Source: Sediminibacterium soli (lineage in GTDB: Bacteria > Bacteroidota > Bacteroidia > Chitinophagales > Chitinophagaceae). Taken from it: 64,000 nt of DNA. Below the pieces are notes generated by a model, which was not told the origin of the DNA, did not search any database, and was given only the letters and a program-made list of their open reading frames with translations. The DNA lies in NCBI RefSeq assembly GCF_009939225.1, contig NZ_JAACJR010000006.1, positions 248,001 to 312,000 of the forward strand, in the 5' to 3' direction. This document shows positions 1 through 8,954 of the stretch, in pieces. Position numbers and translations under genes: made by a program. Within the stretch, counting starts at the first letter, position 1, and every line of letters begins with the position of its first letter.

Positions 1-644
1 TAGGTGATCATCGAATAAAGCGCCATTTCCAGGCTGAACAGGTACGCCGCCGTTGAAAAGACAATAACATTGATGATCACAATGATATCGCCGATGGTGG
101 TGCCGAATTTGCGACTGAGAAAAATGGCCAGCACTTCGGTGCCATCGATCACGGCGCCGCCTCTCACGGCCAGCCCGATACCCGCACCGAGAAAGAAACC
201 GCCGAATACGGCTACCAGCAGTCTGTCATGTGTAACCTCCGGAAAATGAAAACTGGCAACACAGATGGCAAGACCGGTGATGGCCAGCGCGGTCTTGATG
301 GCGAAGGAGCGCCCCACCACTTTGATCGCAAGAAACATAAAGGGAATATTCACCAGCGGTATCAGGAAATACAAAGGGATCTTCGCGGTCTCACTGATCA
401 GCAGCGAGATACCGGTGGCGCCGCCGTCGATAAAATTGTTCGGTAACAGAAAACCCTCGAGGCCGAATGCAGCGGAAGCAATGCCAAGCGTGACCAGGAA
501 AATATCTTTCAAACCGCGGGACAGCGTGATCTTTAATTCGCGGAAGCCTTTTGCCAGTGCATAGTCTGAATACACTTCGTTCTTCTGCGCATTTTTATCC
601 TTTAGGATCAGTTCGGTAATGATCTTCTGTAGAAATCCCCTCAT
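1..644 (-). CDS. YitT family membrane protein, 3' end outside window
   Basis: The reading frame opens with ATG at 644 and runs without a stop to base 1, giving about 214 residues. After a charged N-terminus (about 35 residues) come several hydrophobic segments typical of the YitT/DUF161 family. The family signatures NNFIDGGATGISLL and, later, GAGIGLAVRGGAVIDGTE are both readable. Family members are integral inner-membrane proteins of unknown transport role that usually end in a soluble DUF2179 domain. That domain would lie beyond the window, so the gene is simply cut by the window edge, not broken. Family assignment is firm, function unknown. Confidence 0.88.
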   Translation of the reverse strand, partial: MRGFLQKIITELILKDKNAQKNEVYSDYALAKGFRELKITLSRGLKDIFLVTLGIASAAFGLEGFLLPNNFIDGGATGISLLISETAKIPLYFLIPLVNIPFMFLAIKVVGRSFAIKTALAITGLAICVASFHFPEVTHDRLLVAVFGGFFLGAGIGLAVRGGAVIDGTEVLAIFLSRKFGTTIGDIIVIINVIVFSTAAYLFSLEMALYSMIT

Positions 645-705
645 ATCGCTAAAAATAAGGGAATGAGAAAAGAATGCGCAGCGATAAATGTTAAAAAAAT
701 CAGTA

Positions 706-746
706 CGAAAAAAATAAGCGCCGACTTATCGGTGATAGTCAGCGCT
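706..746 (-). terminator. Rho-independent terminator of the phosphatase gene
   Basis: On the minus strand, arms AGCGC-GAC and GTC-GCGCT (717-725 and 738-746 on the plus strand, one mismatch) enclose a loop of about 12 nt and are followed by a T-rich tract (706-716). It sits about 80 bp after the stop of the alkaline phosphatase at 829. Confidence 0.7.
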
Positions 747-828
747 TACAGTTGCCGGTAACAAAAAAATATTCTAACGGTATTCTAATCTGCGCAGGGC
801 AAACTGTTTTCCGATGTCGCAGCGGTAT

Positions 829-2475
829 TTATTTCATCACTTCTTCTATCACTTTGCCCACAGAACCGCTTGGCATCTGGATATTGAGCAGTCCGGCAAC
901 CGTGGGTGCGATATCGGTCATATAGGTTTCGCGTTTTGTGTTGCCTTTTTTGATGCCCCATCCATACCATAACAAAGGGATATGTGCATCGTAGGGATAC
1001 CAGGCGCCATGCGTGGTGCCGGTAAGACCGCCTTCGATGTATCCGGGTTTCAGTATCAGCTGCACATCGCCGCTGCGTGCGGGATAATAGCCATTGGCCA
1101 GCATTTCGCGCAGTGTTTTGGCGATGGGCACGGTCATGATATCGGCGGTGGCAAATGCATTGGCCACTGCGGGGTTGGCTTTCAGCGTATCGATGATCAG
1201 TTTTTTGATCGCAGCCTCATCCAGTTTTGCAGAATCGATCTTCGGATGGTTCAGTGAAAGCTGGTAGTTGTAGGTGCTTACCACCAGGTTATCGATGCCA
1301 TAGAGCGATTTCAGTTTTGCATTCAGCGATCTGCGCATACCCGATTCATCAAACAGCCCTGCAGGCAGTTTATGCTCTTTCATAAAACCGGGCACATGCG
1401 CCACGGCATGGTCTGCCGTAAGAAAGGCGGTGTATTGTCCTTTTCCCACCGTGGCATCCAGGTAGGCAAAGAGGCGTCCCAGGTCATCGTCAAGACGGAT
1501 ATAATCATCCACCTGCTCTATCGAATTGGGACCGAAAGCATGTCCCACATAATCGGGGGAAGAAAAACTTACGGCTAAAAAATCGGTGGTGTTTCCTTTG
1601 CCAAGCTGCTCGGCCGCAACGGCCGCTTTGGCCATTTCCACGGTGAGTGTGTTACCCCATGGGGTGGAGGAGATCTTGCCGTAGTCCTTGCCCGCAAATG
1701 CCGTCAGGTCATAGGGAAATCCTGTGGCCGTGTTTCCCAGCGGGCGGCCTTCGTAGGCCTTGCTGTCTTCGGTGGCGTATCTGGCATAGTCCCCCGCGGG
1801 CATACGCAGTTTCCAGTTCAGTTTATACAGCGAGTCAACCAGTTTGCGGTTGTTGAAGCGGGTTACCCAGGCGGGTAATTCGTTCATATACCAGCTGCTG
1901 GTGATAAAGTTTCCGGTACGCGCTTCGTACCAGTAGGCGGCATTGGCCGAATGGCCTGCAGGCAGTATTGCACCGCGGTCTTTGATGGCGATGCCGATCA
2001 CTTTGTTCTGGAAATTGCTTGCCAGGCGCAGTTCGTCGCAAACAGTGGTCACCAGCATGTTTTTGGGACTCATCTGTCCGTCTTCGGCAGACTGGCTGCC
2101 AACACCAATCACGGTTTTGTCTTCGCTGCAGTACACGGAGCGCATGGCCTGGTTATCCCACCAGGCATTGCCTGTAATGCCATGGATGGCGGGCACGCTT
2201 CCCGTATAAACGCAGGTATGACCGCAGGCCGTCACGGTGGGGGTGTAGGGGATCAGGGTATTGTCGCAGGAAAAGCCTTCGCCCATCATTCGCTTAAAAC
2301 CACCGGTGGCTTTGAACAGCGGGTTGAACCGGTACAGGTAATCCCAGCGCATCTGGTCGATGACGATGCCCACCACCAGTTTTGGTCTTTGGGCGCCCGT
2401 TTCGCCGGTTTTTTGTGAAAAAGCCGCCTGGCAGGAAAAAATGCCGGCAAATGCTAACAAAATCACTCGTTTCAT
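829..2475 (-). CDS. PafA-type alkaline phosphatase, secreted
   Basis: A 548-residue phosphomonoesterase of the alkaline phosphatase superfamily that should hydrolyse phosphate monoesters in the periplasm. Residues 1-21 form a signal peptide ending FSQ. The active site matches the flavobacterial enzyme PafA with a near-constant offset of three residues. The nucleophile is Thr82 in PTVTACGH, and Asn103 lies in GITGN. Lys165 and Arg167 in IKDRGA are the residues that set PafA apart from the E. coli PhoA type. Metal ligands appear as Asp308/His312 (PDYVGH), the DH pair in TADHAV and His in TTHGAW. Length fits PafA (about 546). The gene is monocistronic and followed by a terminator. Confidence 0.93.
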   Translation of the reverse strand: MKRVILLAFAGIFSCQAAFSQKTGETGAQRPKLVVGIVIDQMRWDYLYRFNPLFKATGGFKRMMGEGFSCDNTLIPYTPTVTACGHTCVYTGSVPAIHGITGNAWWDNQAMRSVYCSEDKTVIGVGSQSAEDGQMSPKNMLVTTVCDELRLASNFQNKVIGIAIKDRGAILPAGHSANAAYWYEARTGNFITSSWYMNELPAWVTRFNNRKLVDSLYKLNWKLRMPAGDYARYATEDSKAYEGRPLGNTATGFPYDLTAFAGKDYGKISSTPWGNTLTVEMAKAAVAAEQLGKGNTTDFLAVSFSSPDYVGHAFGPNSIEQVDDYIRLDDDLGRLFAYLDATVGKGQYTAFLTADHAVAHVPGFMKEHKLPAGLFDESGMRRSLNAKLKSLYGIDNLVVSTYNYQLSLNHPKIDSAKLDEAAIKKLIIDTLKANPAVANAFATADIMTVPIAKTLREMLANGYYPARSGDVQLILKPGYIEGGLTGTTHGAWYPYDAHIPLLWYGWGIKKGNTKRETYMTDIAPTVAGLLNIQMPSGSVGKVIEEVMK

Positions 2476-2540
2476 TTGTTTCTTGTTGGTTTTCAGTCCT
2501 GAGTTCCGGGTGTGAAGATAAGTGTTGACGAATAATTGCC

Positions 2541-2571
2541 TTGCCCTTTATGCCCTAAAAGGTTAGCTTTG
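2541..2571 (+). promoter_or_regulatory. Bacteroidota-type promoter of the oxoamine synthase gene
   Basis: TTG at 2541 and TAGCTTTG at 2564-2571 are separated by 20 bp, matching the TTTG / TAnnTTTG (-33/-7) pattern known for the Bacteroidota primary sigma factor. The start codon is 35 nt downstream at 2607. Confidence 0.6.
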
Positions 2572-2606
2572 CACCGATTTTTCATAAAAAGTGATAATTT
2601 GATAAT

Positions 2607-3866
2607 ATGGCAGACATTTTCGAGAAATTACTCAGGAGTTATGGTCCCATAGGACAGCACCGTGAAAGAGCACATGGTTATTTTGCCTTCCCCAAACTGG
2701 AAGGAGAGATCGGCAGCCGCATGAAATTCCGAGGGAAGGAAATGGTGGTCTGGAGCCTGAACAATTACCTCGGTCTGGCCAATCATCCCATTATCCGCAA
2801 AACAGATGCAGATGCGGCACAGCAGTTTGGCCTGGCCTTACCGATGGGTGCGCGTATGATGAGCGGCAACAGCAACTACCACGAACAGCTGGAACGCGAG
2901 CTGGCCGAATTCGAGGGCAAGGAAGATGCGATACTGATGAATTTCGGTTACCAGGGTATCATGAGCGCCATCGATGCGGTCTGCGGTCGCCACGATGTGA
3001 TCGTTTACGATGCGGAAAGCCATGCCTGTATCATCGACGGTCTGCGGCTGCATCCCGGTCACCGGTATGTGTTCAAGCACAACGATATCGAGGATTTCGA
3101 TAAGCAGATGGAGCGCGCCACGGCCCTGATCAGCAAACAGAATGCAGGCGGTATACTGGTGATCACAGAGGGCGTATTCGGCATGGCCGGCGACCAGGGT
3201 AAACTGAAAGAGATCATCGATCTGAAAAATAAATACGAATTCAGGCTGCTGGTGGATGATGCGCATGGTTTTGGAACGCTGGGTAAAACCGGCGCCGGCG
3301 CAGGAGAGGAGCAGGGCTGCCAGGATGGTATCGATCTGTATTTCTCCACCTTCGCCAAATCGATGGCTTCTATCGGCGCATTCCTGGCAGGCGACAAAGC
3401 GATCATCGATTATATCCGTTACAATATCCGCTCACAGATATTCGCCAAAAGTCTGCCGATGCCGATCGTGATCGGTAACCTGAAAAGACTCGAGATGCTG
3501 CGTACCATGCCCGAGCTGAAAGAAAAACTCTGGCAGAATGCGCTGAAGCTGCAGGCAGGACTGACAGAAAGAGGATTTGATATCGGCAATACCAATACCA
3601 TGGTAACACCGGTATACATGAAGGGCGGCGTGGAAGAAGCCACAGCCATGGTGATGGATCTCCGTGAGAACTACCATATCTTCTGCTCCATCGTGGTATA
3701 CCCGGTTATTCCTAAAGGACATATCATTTACCGGCTGATACCCACCGCTTCGCATACCGATGCGGACATTCAGGAAACCCTTACGGCGTTCAGCGAAACC
3801 AAGGCCAAACTTGATGCCGGCGCCTACAAGGCAGAGGCGATACCGGATATGGCCGAAGTGAAGTAA
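2607..3866 (+). CDS. Alpha-oxoamine synthase (serine palmitoyltransferase or cysteate acyltransferase type)
   Basis: A 419-residue PLP enzyme of the alpha-oxoamine synthase family, which joins an amino acid to an acyl-CoA or acyl-ACP with loss of CO2. The Schiff-base lysine is Lys251 in TFAKSMASIG, and the PLP-contacting Asp218 and His220 lie in VDDAHGFG. In Bacteroidota such enzymes make the backbone of sphingolipids (serine palmitoyltransferase) or of sulfonolipids/capnine (cysteate fatty acyltransferase). Sequence alone does not tell these apart. The near-N-terminal motif reads MGARMMSGN where serine palmitoyltransferases, KBL and BioF usually have GSR followed by a G, suggesting a separate subgroup. 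No biotin genes are nearby, which argues against BioF. Own promoter upstream and shared terminator downstream. Confidence 0.85.
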   Translation: MADIFEKLLRSYGPIGQHRERAHGYFAFPKLEGEIGSRMKFRGKEMVVWSLNNYLGLANHPIIRKTDADAAQQFGLALPMGARMMSGNSNYHEQLERELAEFEGKEDAILMNFGYQGIMSAIDAVCGRHDVIVYDAESHACIIDGLRLHPGHRYVFKHNDIEDFDKQMERATALISKQNAGGILVITEGVFGMAGDQGKLKEIIDLKNKYEFRLLVDDAHGFGTLGKTGAGAGEEQGCQDGIDLYFSTFAKSMASIGAFLAGDKAIIDYIRYNIRSQIFAKSLPMPIVIGNLKRLEMLRTMPELKEKLWQNALKLQAGLTERGFDIGNTNTMVTPVYMKGGVEEATAMVMDLRENYHIFCSIVVYPVIPKGHIIYRLIPTASHTDADIQETLTAFSETKAKLDAGAYKAEAIPDMAEVK

Positions 3867-3895
3867 ACGGAAACCGGAAAACGAAAATCAACAAT

Positions 3896-3933
3896 AAAAA
3901 AGGGACAGCCGATGTGATCGACTGTCCCTTTTT
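3896..3933. terminator. Bidirectional terminator
   Basis: A perfect 12-bp stem, AAAAAGGGACAG pairing with CTGTCCCTTTTT, encloses a 13-nt loop. A-run and T-run flank it on both sides, so it can stop transcription of both the oxoamine synthase gene (plus) and the DUF2911 gene (minus), which converge here. Confidence 0.9.
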
Positions 3934-3954
3934 ACTGTTGTAATGCAAGGACCG

Positions 3955-4797
3955 CTATAGCTTTTTCAGCAGTTCATTGGCCTGCCGTACATAGTCATCG
4001 TTCTTTGCTTCCGTGGCAACTTCGATGGTTTTTTCGGCGCTTGCTTTGGCGCCGGCCTTATCGCCCATATCTTTTTGAATACGCGCCTTCATCAGGAACA
4101 GCCAGTAACCTTTTGGGTTGGCATCGGCAGCCTTGCTGATGTTTACCAGCGCCTTGTTCAGGTCTTTATCCCATTCGTAATAGAAGGTGGCGGCGGCCTG
4201 GTAGTTACCTGGTTCAACCTTATCTGCCGACAATGTTTTTTCAACCTGCGCGCGGATGCGGTCTTTGATATTGCTGCTCATCGGCACCCGAACAGCGGTA
4301 TTGCTCCAGTAGGCCTGCAGTTCACAGCTTTCGCTCCTGATATCGCCAAACTGCATGGTAAAGGTTTCGATTTCCATACCCAGTTTCTCTGCTTTTACCC
4401 GCACGGTAACCACATCTTCACTTTCTTTATAACCATCGGTGCCGGAATTGGTAAGGCCTTTGTTGAAAATGATGTCCCAGTACTCCTTTCCGGGTTTTGC
4501 ATACAGCACATAGCTGCCGGTATCGAGCAGTTTACCGCCTACCATTACCGGGTCGGTAAAACTGATACGGGTTGCCGCGTTGGCACCAAATCGCCACAGC
4601 TTACCCAGCGGTGCCAGTTCGCTGTTTTCTTTGAAAACCACGCGGCCGCGGATATTGGGCCGGGAATACGTGAGTTTGATGGTGCCCAAACCAAAAGCCT
4701 GCGTAATGGTTTGTGTGGTGCTGGGGGCAGGTATTCTTATCTGCGCAAAAGCACCGGCGCTGCATATCATAGCAGCCATCAGCAATGTTTTTTTCAT
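3955..4797 (-). CDS. Secreted DUF2911 protein
   Basis: A 280-residue exported protein. Residues 1-18 are a signal peptide (cleavage near AFA-QI). Residues 20-190 match DUF2911, with the characteristic segments PSTTQTITQAFG, TYSRPNIRGR and LWRFGANAATRI, and a central KPGKEYWDIIFNK. The C-terminal 80 residues look helical and TPR-like, with regular Ala/Lys spacing (DLNKALVNISKAADANP). DUF2911 is common in Bacteroidota, and I know of no established function. The gene stands alone on the minus strand and ends at the bidirectional terminator. Confidence 0.88.
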   Translation of the reverse strand: MKKTLLMAAMICSAGAFAQIRIPAPSTTQTITQAFGLGTIKLTYSRPNIRGRVVFKENSELAPLGKLWRFGANAATRISFTDPVMVGGKLLDTGSYVLYAKPGKEYWDIIFNKGLTNSGTDGYKESEDVVTVRVKAEKLGMEIETFTMQFGDIRSESCELQAYWSNTAVRVPMSSNIKDRIRAQVEKTLSADKVEPGNYQAAATFYYEWDKDLNKALVNISKAADANPKGYWLFLMKARIQKDMGDKAGAKASAEKTIEVATEAKNDDYVRQANELLKKL

Positions 4798-4920
4798 ATC
4801 GCGTAACTTGTTTAGACAGCAAACCTAATGTATTATCCGCCACAAATACCTCCGGATCTGCTGATTGCGGACAAGCGGTAACCAGTGTGATGACTGTAAA
4901 ACGTTTTGGCGGGCCGATGA

Positions 4921-6306
4921 TCAGAAAACGATCGTAACGCTGCGGGTGGTATTCACCAGTGGCTTGCCCCGTTCCGTCCAGCCGCTTACCTGCTTCAGCG
5001 TTTTGATAAGCGCTTCGCCGGCCTCCCTGCCAATGCTGCGGCGAAGGGTTACATCGTAAACCATTCCGTTCCTGTCTATGCTGATCTCAGCCTGTATAGG
5101 TGCCCCCGAAGTGCTGCGGTTTTTTATCAGGTTCGTACCGGCAAGCGCCTGTTTCAGCTGCCGGTTAAAAGACCCCCAGCCTTTATCCGGCTGGATGGTA
5201 TTCAGCGCCCGGGCAAGAACGGAATCGTTGCCTGCCTGCGGATCGCCGGCAGCGGCCATCACCGTTTCAGCAAGCGCTTCGCGCGAAGGGCTGAGCAGGA
5301 TTTCTGCGGGCCTGCCCGTAGCCAGCGTCAACTGCCTGGGAACAAACCCAACGGCGGCTACCTGTACCTGGTGTATGCTGTCGGGCGCCAGAAACCGGAA
5401 CTCTCCCTTATCGTTGGTGGTGATACCGGTGGCAGCCATTCGTTTTTGGGAGGCAGCCTGCGTTTTTTCGCCGGTGAGAACAATGGTGGCATTGGGCACC
5501 GCCTCGCGGCTATCGGATTTTACCACGCCATTGAATTCAGACAGGACAATGCCGCTTGTATTTTTCCGGCTGATATTTTTCGCAGCTGCACCGGTAATAC
5601 CCGGGTTTTGCTGCCGTCCAAAATGAGTAACCCCTGCGCCCTGCCGCCTGCGGATAACACCTACCGCTGCCAGCGACTGTTGTATCATTTCCGAATCGGA
5701 TGGCGGGGGAGCCGCCGGCGGGTTAGGCTCCCTGGCGGTACGCGCGGCCATCAGCGAATGCTGTTCGGCCAGGTCGGCGGCCTGTTTTTCTGCCCGGGTC
5801 TTTTCGCGCCGCGCATTTTCCGCCCTTGCCATCAGTTGCCGCTCTCTGTCGGGTACTGTCTTAGTGGCTGCTGGTTTGGCTGGCTCAGCACGCGAAGCTG
5901 TGGTGCTGTCTGCTATAGCCGGTAACGGCGGTGTAACCCTTATGTCCGCGGTTTCCCGCTGCGTGCCGTTTTTGCTGTCAGACCTGAACAGCAGCCATCC
6001 GATACCGGCCGCACCTGTAACAAGGATAACACCCGCCGCAACGCGCCACCAGTTGGCTCCGCCCGCGGCACCGATGTGTTTTACAGGGGCGGGCTCCTGC
6101 AGCAACTGCTGTTTTATCGCCGACAGGTGCTGCCCGCTGACAGAACTGTCCGCCTGGTTGAAACCTTCGATCGCATCTGCCAGGAAGGGGTCCTGCAAAG
6201 CCGCTTTTTCCATGGCATGCATCTCGGTGGAGGACAGCTTTCCCTGCAGGTATCTTTCGATATCTGAATGTGTATAAGGGGTAGTATGTTGGCGGCGTTC
6301 GCTCAT
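4921..6306 (-). CDS. Anti-sigma-like membrane protein with carboxypeptidase-regulatory and TonB-type C-terminal domains
   Basis: 461 residues in four visible parts. Residues 12-50 (IERYLQGKLSSTEMHAMEK, then DPFLADAIEGF) resemble the cytoplasmic N-terminus of Bacteroidota proteins paired with ECF sigma factors. One transmembrane helix spans 86-107. Residues about 150-192 are a charged, probably coiled-coil Arg/Glu/Ala stretch. A carboxypeptidase-D regulatory-like beta domain covers 258-338, and 376-461 resemble a TonB C-terminal domain (AEISIDRNGMVYDVTL). ATG overlaps the stop of the sigma factor gene by 4 nt (ATGA), so the two are translationally coupled. I infer a membrane partner that binds the sigma factor and couples it to the envelope. 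Direct anti-sigma activity is not shown. Confidence 0.75.
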   Translation of the reverse strand: MSERRQHTTPYTHSDIERYLQGKLSSTEMHAMEKAALQDPFLADAIEGFNQADSSVSGQHLSAIKQQLLQEPAPVKHIGAAGGANWWRVAAGVILVTGAAGIGWLLFRSDSKNGTQRETADIRVTPPLPAIADSTTASRAEPAKPAATKTVPDRERQLMARAENARREKTRAEKQAADLAEQHSLMAARTAREPNPPAAPPPSDSEMIQQSLAAVGVIRRRQGAGVTHFGRQQNPGITGAAAKNISRKNTSGIVLSEFNGVVKSDSREAVPNATIVLTGEKTQAASQKRMAATGITTNDKGEFRFLAPDSIHQVQVAAVGFVPRQLTLATGRPAEILLSPSREALAETVMAAAGDPQAGNDSVLARALNTIQPDKGWGSFNRQLKQALAGTNLIKNRSTSGAPIQAEISIDRNGMVYDVTLRRSIGREAGEALIKTLKQVSGWTERGKPLVNTTRSVTIVF

Positions 6307-6872
6307 GTTTTTTCCATACAGATTTTCAGGTTCCTTCTTCCGTTCTGTATGAGACTTCTTACTTTGTTCCAGTCAGACCCGGTGATTGCGGTGATCTCGT
6401 TGTAGCATTTTCCCTGCAGGTAAAACAACCGTATGCTGTTGCTTTGTTCTGCCGGCAGCGCATCGATGCATTTTTCCAGTTTCTGCAGTTCGTTTTCTTT
6501 GTCCAGTACCGTATCCAGATGACTGAAATCCTCCGATTGCATAAAATTCGCCTGAAATTCCACCGTAACCGTTTTTTTCTGCTTTCGCAGGATCATCAGG
6601 CAATGGTTTTTAACAACCACATATAACCAGCTCCTGAAATTGTCTACCTCGTGCGCCGGCAGTTTTACCAGCAGTTCCTGGTAGATATTCATCACGGTAT
6701 CCTTGGCCTGTTCGGCATCTTTCAGGTATTTCAGCGCAGTGCCGTATACCAGGTCGGAATAGCGCAGGTAGAGTGTGGCCAGCACCTGCTGGTCGCCATG
6801 GGCACGGAACCGCCTGAGCAGCGATTCGTCCGACTGCGGATCGGGATTATCCATATGTATCACCGGCACCAT
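6303..6872 (-). CDS. ECF RNA polymerase sigma factor
   Basis: A 189-residue sigma-70 family factor of the extracytoplasmic function group. Region 2 is visible at residues 35-100 (LYLRYSDLVYGTALKYLKD, then FRSWLYVVVKNHC) and region 4 at 135-185 (ALPAEQSNSIRLFYLQG, then YNEITAITGSDWNKVRSLIQNGRRNL). The SDW segment in the recognition helix is unusual, since most ECF factors read a hydrophobic residue there. The start at 6872 is the first ATG. MDNPDPQS at residue 7 is an equally possible start and may be the true one. The gene is coupled to the downstream membrane protein, its likely regulator, and lies divergently 78 bp from a vWA gene, which may be a target. Confidence 0.9.
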   Translation of the reverse strand: MVPVIHMDNPDPQSDESLLRRFRAHGDQQVLATLYLRYSDLVYGTALKYLKDAEQAKDTVMNIYQELLVKLPAHEVDNFRSWLYVVVKNHCLMILRKQKKTVTVEFQANFMQSEDFSHLDTVLDKENELQKLEKCIDALPAEQSNSIRLFYLQGKCYNEITAITGSDWNKVRSLIQNGRRNLKICMEKT

Positions 6873-6950
6873 GGTAACCTGAAGATAATTTTTTTTCGAT
6901 ACGGTTGTGTAATCGGTAAAATTCGGGCATCCTTCCCGAAAACATGCTTT

Positions 6951-8879
6951 ATGAAACAGCTATTGTGCAGCCTGCTGTTATGGGTGATGGCAGCGGGTTT
7001 TGTGGTGCCGCCGCATACGGTAACCGGAAAAATTGTGGACGATAAGGGGCAGCCCATCGGTTATGCCACGATACTGATCAAACAAACCAGCAAATCGGTA
7101 TCGGCGGCAAGGGACGGCAGTTTTACGATCCAGGCAAACGATGGCGATGTGTTACTGGTCAGCAGCATCGGCTATCAAACCACCGAGGTGCCGATAGGCT
7201 TGGGCAAACCCCTGCGCATCGTATTAAAAGCGATCGAACCGGCACTGAACGAAGCCATGGTGGCCGCTCAGAAGCAGCTTGCCGGCGCAAGGGATAAGGC
7301 CACACGACTTACTGCAGCAGCCCGGCATACCCTGGTGGCCACCGCCGGTCTGAACAGCGCAGCAACGCCATCGATCAGCTACGGGTATGGCAGTGCGCCG
7401 CGGATGCAGCTGCCCTTGCCAGGCTTTGACAGGGAAGGATATGATCACATCACCGATAACCCTTACCAGAAAGTGCTGGACAATCCACTGTCCACTTTTT
7501 CCATCGATGTGGATGCGGCATCCTACAGCAACGTACGCCGGATACTTAAAAGCGGTCAGCTGCCACAGGAAGGCGCTGTGCGTGTGGAGGAACTGGTCAA
7601 TTATTTCACCTACCGGTACGAACAACCCAGGAATGCCGATCCGTTTTCGGTGCATACCGAACTGGCCGTATGTCCCTGGAATCCGCAGCACCAGCTGGCG
7701 ATGATCGGCCTGCAGGCAAAAAAAATCGATATGTCAAGACTCCCCGCTTCCAACCTGGTCTTTCTGGTCGATGTAAGCGGCAGCATGTACTCTCCGGATA
7801 AACTGCCGCTGGTCAAAGAATCGCTCAAACTGCTGGTTGACCAGCTGCGGGAGGAAGACAGGGTTTCGCTGGTGGTGTATGCAGGCAGGGCAGGACTGGT
7901 ATTGTCACCTACCCCGGGCGATCAGAAAATGCGGATCAGGGAAGCGATTGACCAGTTGGAGGCAGGTGGTTCAACCGCGGGCGGAGAAGGTATTCAGCTG
8001 GCGTATAAAACCGCGCGGGAACATTTTATCAGTAAAGGCAACAACCGCGTGATACTGTGTACCGACGGTGATTTTAACGTAGGTCTTTCGAGCGATGATG
8101 CGCTGGAACGGATGATTGAGGCAGAAAGAAAAAGCGGTGTGTTTCTGACCGTACTGGGTTTTGGCAGCGGCAATTACCAGGATGCCAAAATGCAGAAGCT
8201 GGCCGACAAGGGCAATGGCAACCATGCCTACATAGACCAGATCGGCGAAGCCAAAAAAGTGTTCGTGTCTGAATTCGGCGGCACCTTGTTCACCGTTGCC
8301 AAAGATGTAAAGCTGCAGGTGGAGTTTAACCCGCAGCAGGTGCAGGGTTACCGCCTGATCGGTTACGAGAACCGGATGCTGGCAAAAGAAGATTTTAACG
8401 ACGATGCAAAAGACGCGGGCGAACTGGGCAGCGGGCATACCGTAACGGCTTTGTACGAGATCGTTCCCAAAGGCGTGCCCATGCCTGCAACGGGTAAGGT
8501 GGATTCGCTTCGCTACCAGGTAAACCTCTCCGCAGCAACCGCCGATCAGCAAAAACCGGCCGGAGAGGTACTGACGGTAAAAGTGCGTTACAAACAACCC
8601 GATGGCGATAAAAGCAACTTGTTATCGTTTCACCTGAAAGGAGATGCGAAAGGGCTGGACCAGTCCTCCCAGAATTTGCGATTTGCTTCTTCGGTGGCAT
8701 CTTTCGGTATGCTGCTGCGCAACTCGCCGTACAAAGGCCACAGCAGTTATGCATCCATACTCAGTCTGGCCGAAAAAGCAATAGGTGCGGATGAAGAGGG
8801 CTACCGGAAAGAGTTCCTGCAACTGGTTAGCAAAGCCGCATCGATCAGCGGAAAAAAAGACCTGGCGCGAGAGGAGTAG
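6951..8879 (+). CDS. vWA domain protein with carboxypeptidase-regulatory domain (YfbK-like)
   Basis: 642 residues from the ATG at 6951. The frame stays open upstream to 6651, but that part overlaps the sigma factor and the ATG here starts a signal peptide (MKQLLCSLLLWVMAAGF). Residues 24-95 are a carboxypeptidase-regulatory-like beta domain (VTGKIVDDKGQPIGYATI). Residues 165-225 match the vWF N-terminal region found before this type of vWA domain. A vWA domain follows from about 268 with an intact MIDAS metal site Asp274-Ser276-Ser278 (DVSGS). Residues about 430-630 match the DUF3520 C-terminus of YfbK proteins. It is exported and probably binds a protein ligand through a metal ion. Its divergent placement beside the sigma/anti-sigma pair suggests one regulon. 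Confidence 0.88.
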   Translation: MKQLLCSLLLWVMAAGFVVPPHTVTGKIVDDKGQPIGYATILIKQTSKSVSAARDGSFTIQANDGDVLLVSSIGYQTTEVPIGLGKPLRIVLKAIEPALNEAMVAAQKQLAGARDKATRLTAAARHTLVATAGLNSAATPSISYGYGSAPRMQLPLPGFDREGYDHITDNPYQKVLDNPLSTFSIDVDAASYSNVRRILKSGQLPQEGAVRVEELVNYFTYRYEQPRNADPFSVHTELAVCPWNPQHQLAMIGLQAKKIDMSRLPASNLVFLVDVSGSMYSPDKLPLVKESLKLLVDQLREEDRVSLVVYAGRAGLVLSPTPGDQKMRIREAIDQLEAGGSTAGGEGIQLAYKTAREHFISKGNNRVILCTDGDFNVGLSSDDALERMIEAERKSGVFLTVLGFGSGNYQDAKMQKLADKGNGNHAYIDQIGEAKKVFVSEFGGTLFTVAKDVKLQVEFNPQQVQGYRLIGYENRMLAKEDFNDDAKDAGELGSGHTVTALYEIVPKGVPMPATGKVDSLRYQVNLSAATADQQKPAGEVLTVKVRYKQPDGDKSNLLSFHLKGDAKGLDQSSQNLRFASSVASFGMLLRNSPYKGHSSYASILSLAEKAIGADEEGYRKEFLQLVSKAASISGKKDLAREE

Positions 8880-8946
8880 GGGAAGAATTTGGAATTTGAA
8901 ATGGGGGATTGGGAATTGGGAATTTGGGTTGGTGGGTTTGCGGCTC
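8880..8946. repeat. One-armed word repeat at a convergent gene end
   Basis: The 75-bp gap between the vWA and xerD genes is filled with imperfect copies of GGAATTTG / GGGAATT words. I see no inverted partner, unlike the two-armed repeats elsewhere in the window. Not coding in any frame I can support. Confidence 0.5.
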
Positions 8947-8954
8947 AATCCTCT

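Noticed and set aside
6651-6950. Upstream extension of the vWA gene
   Set aside because: It lies antisense to the sigma factor. The ATG at 6951 gives a proper signal peptide.
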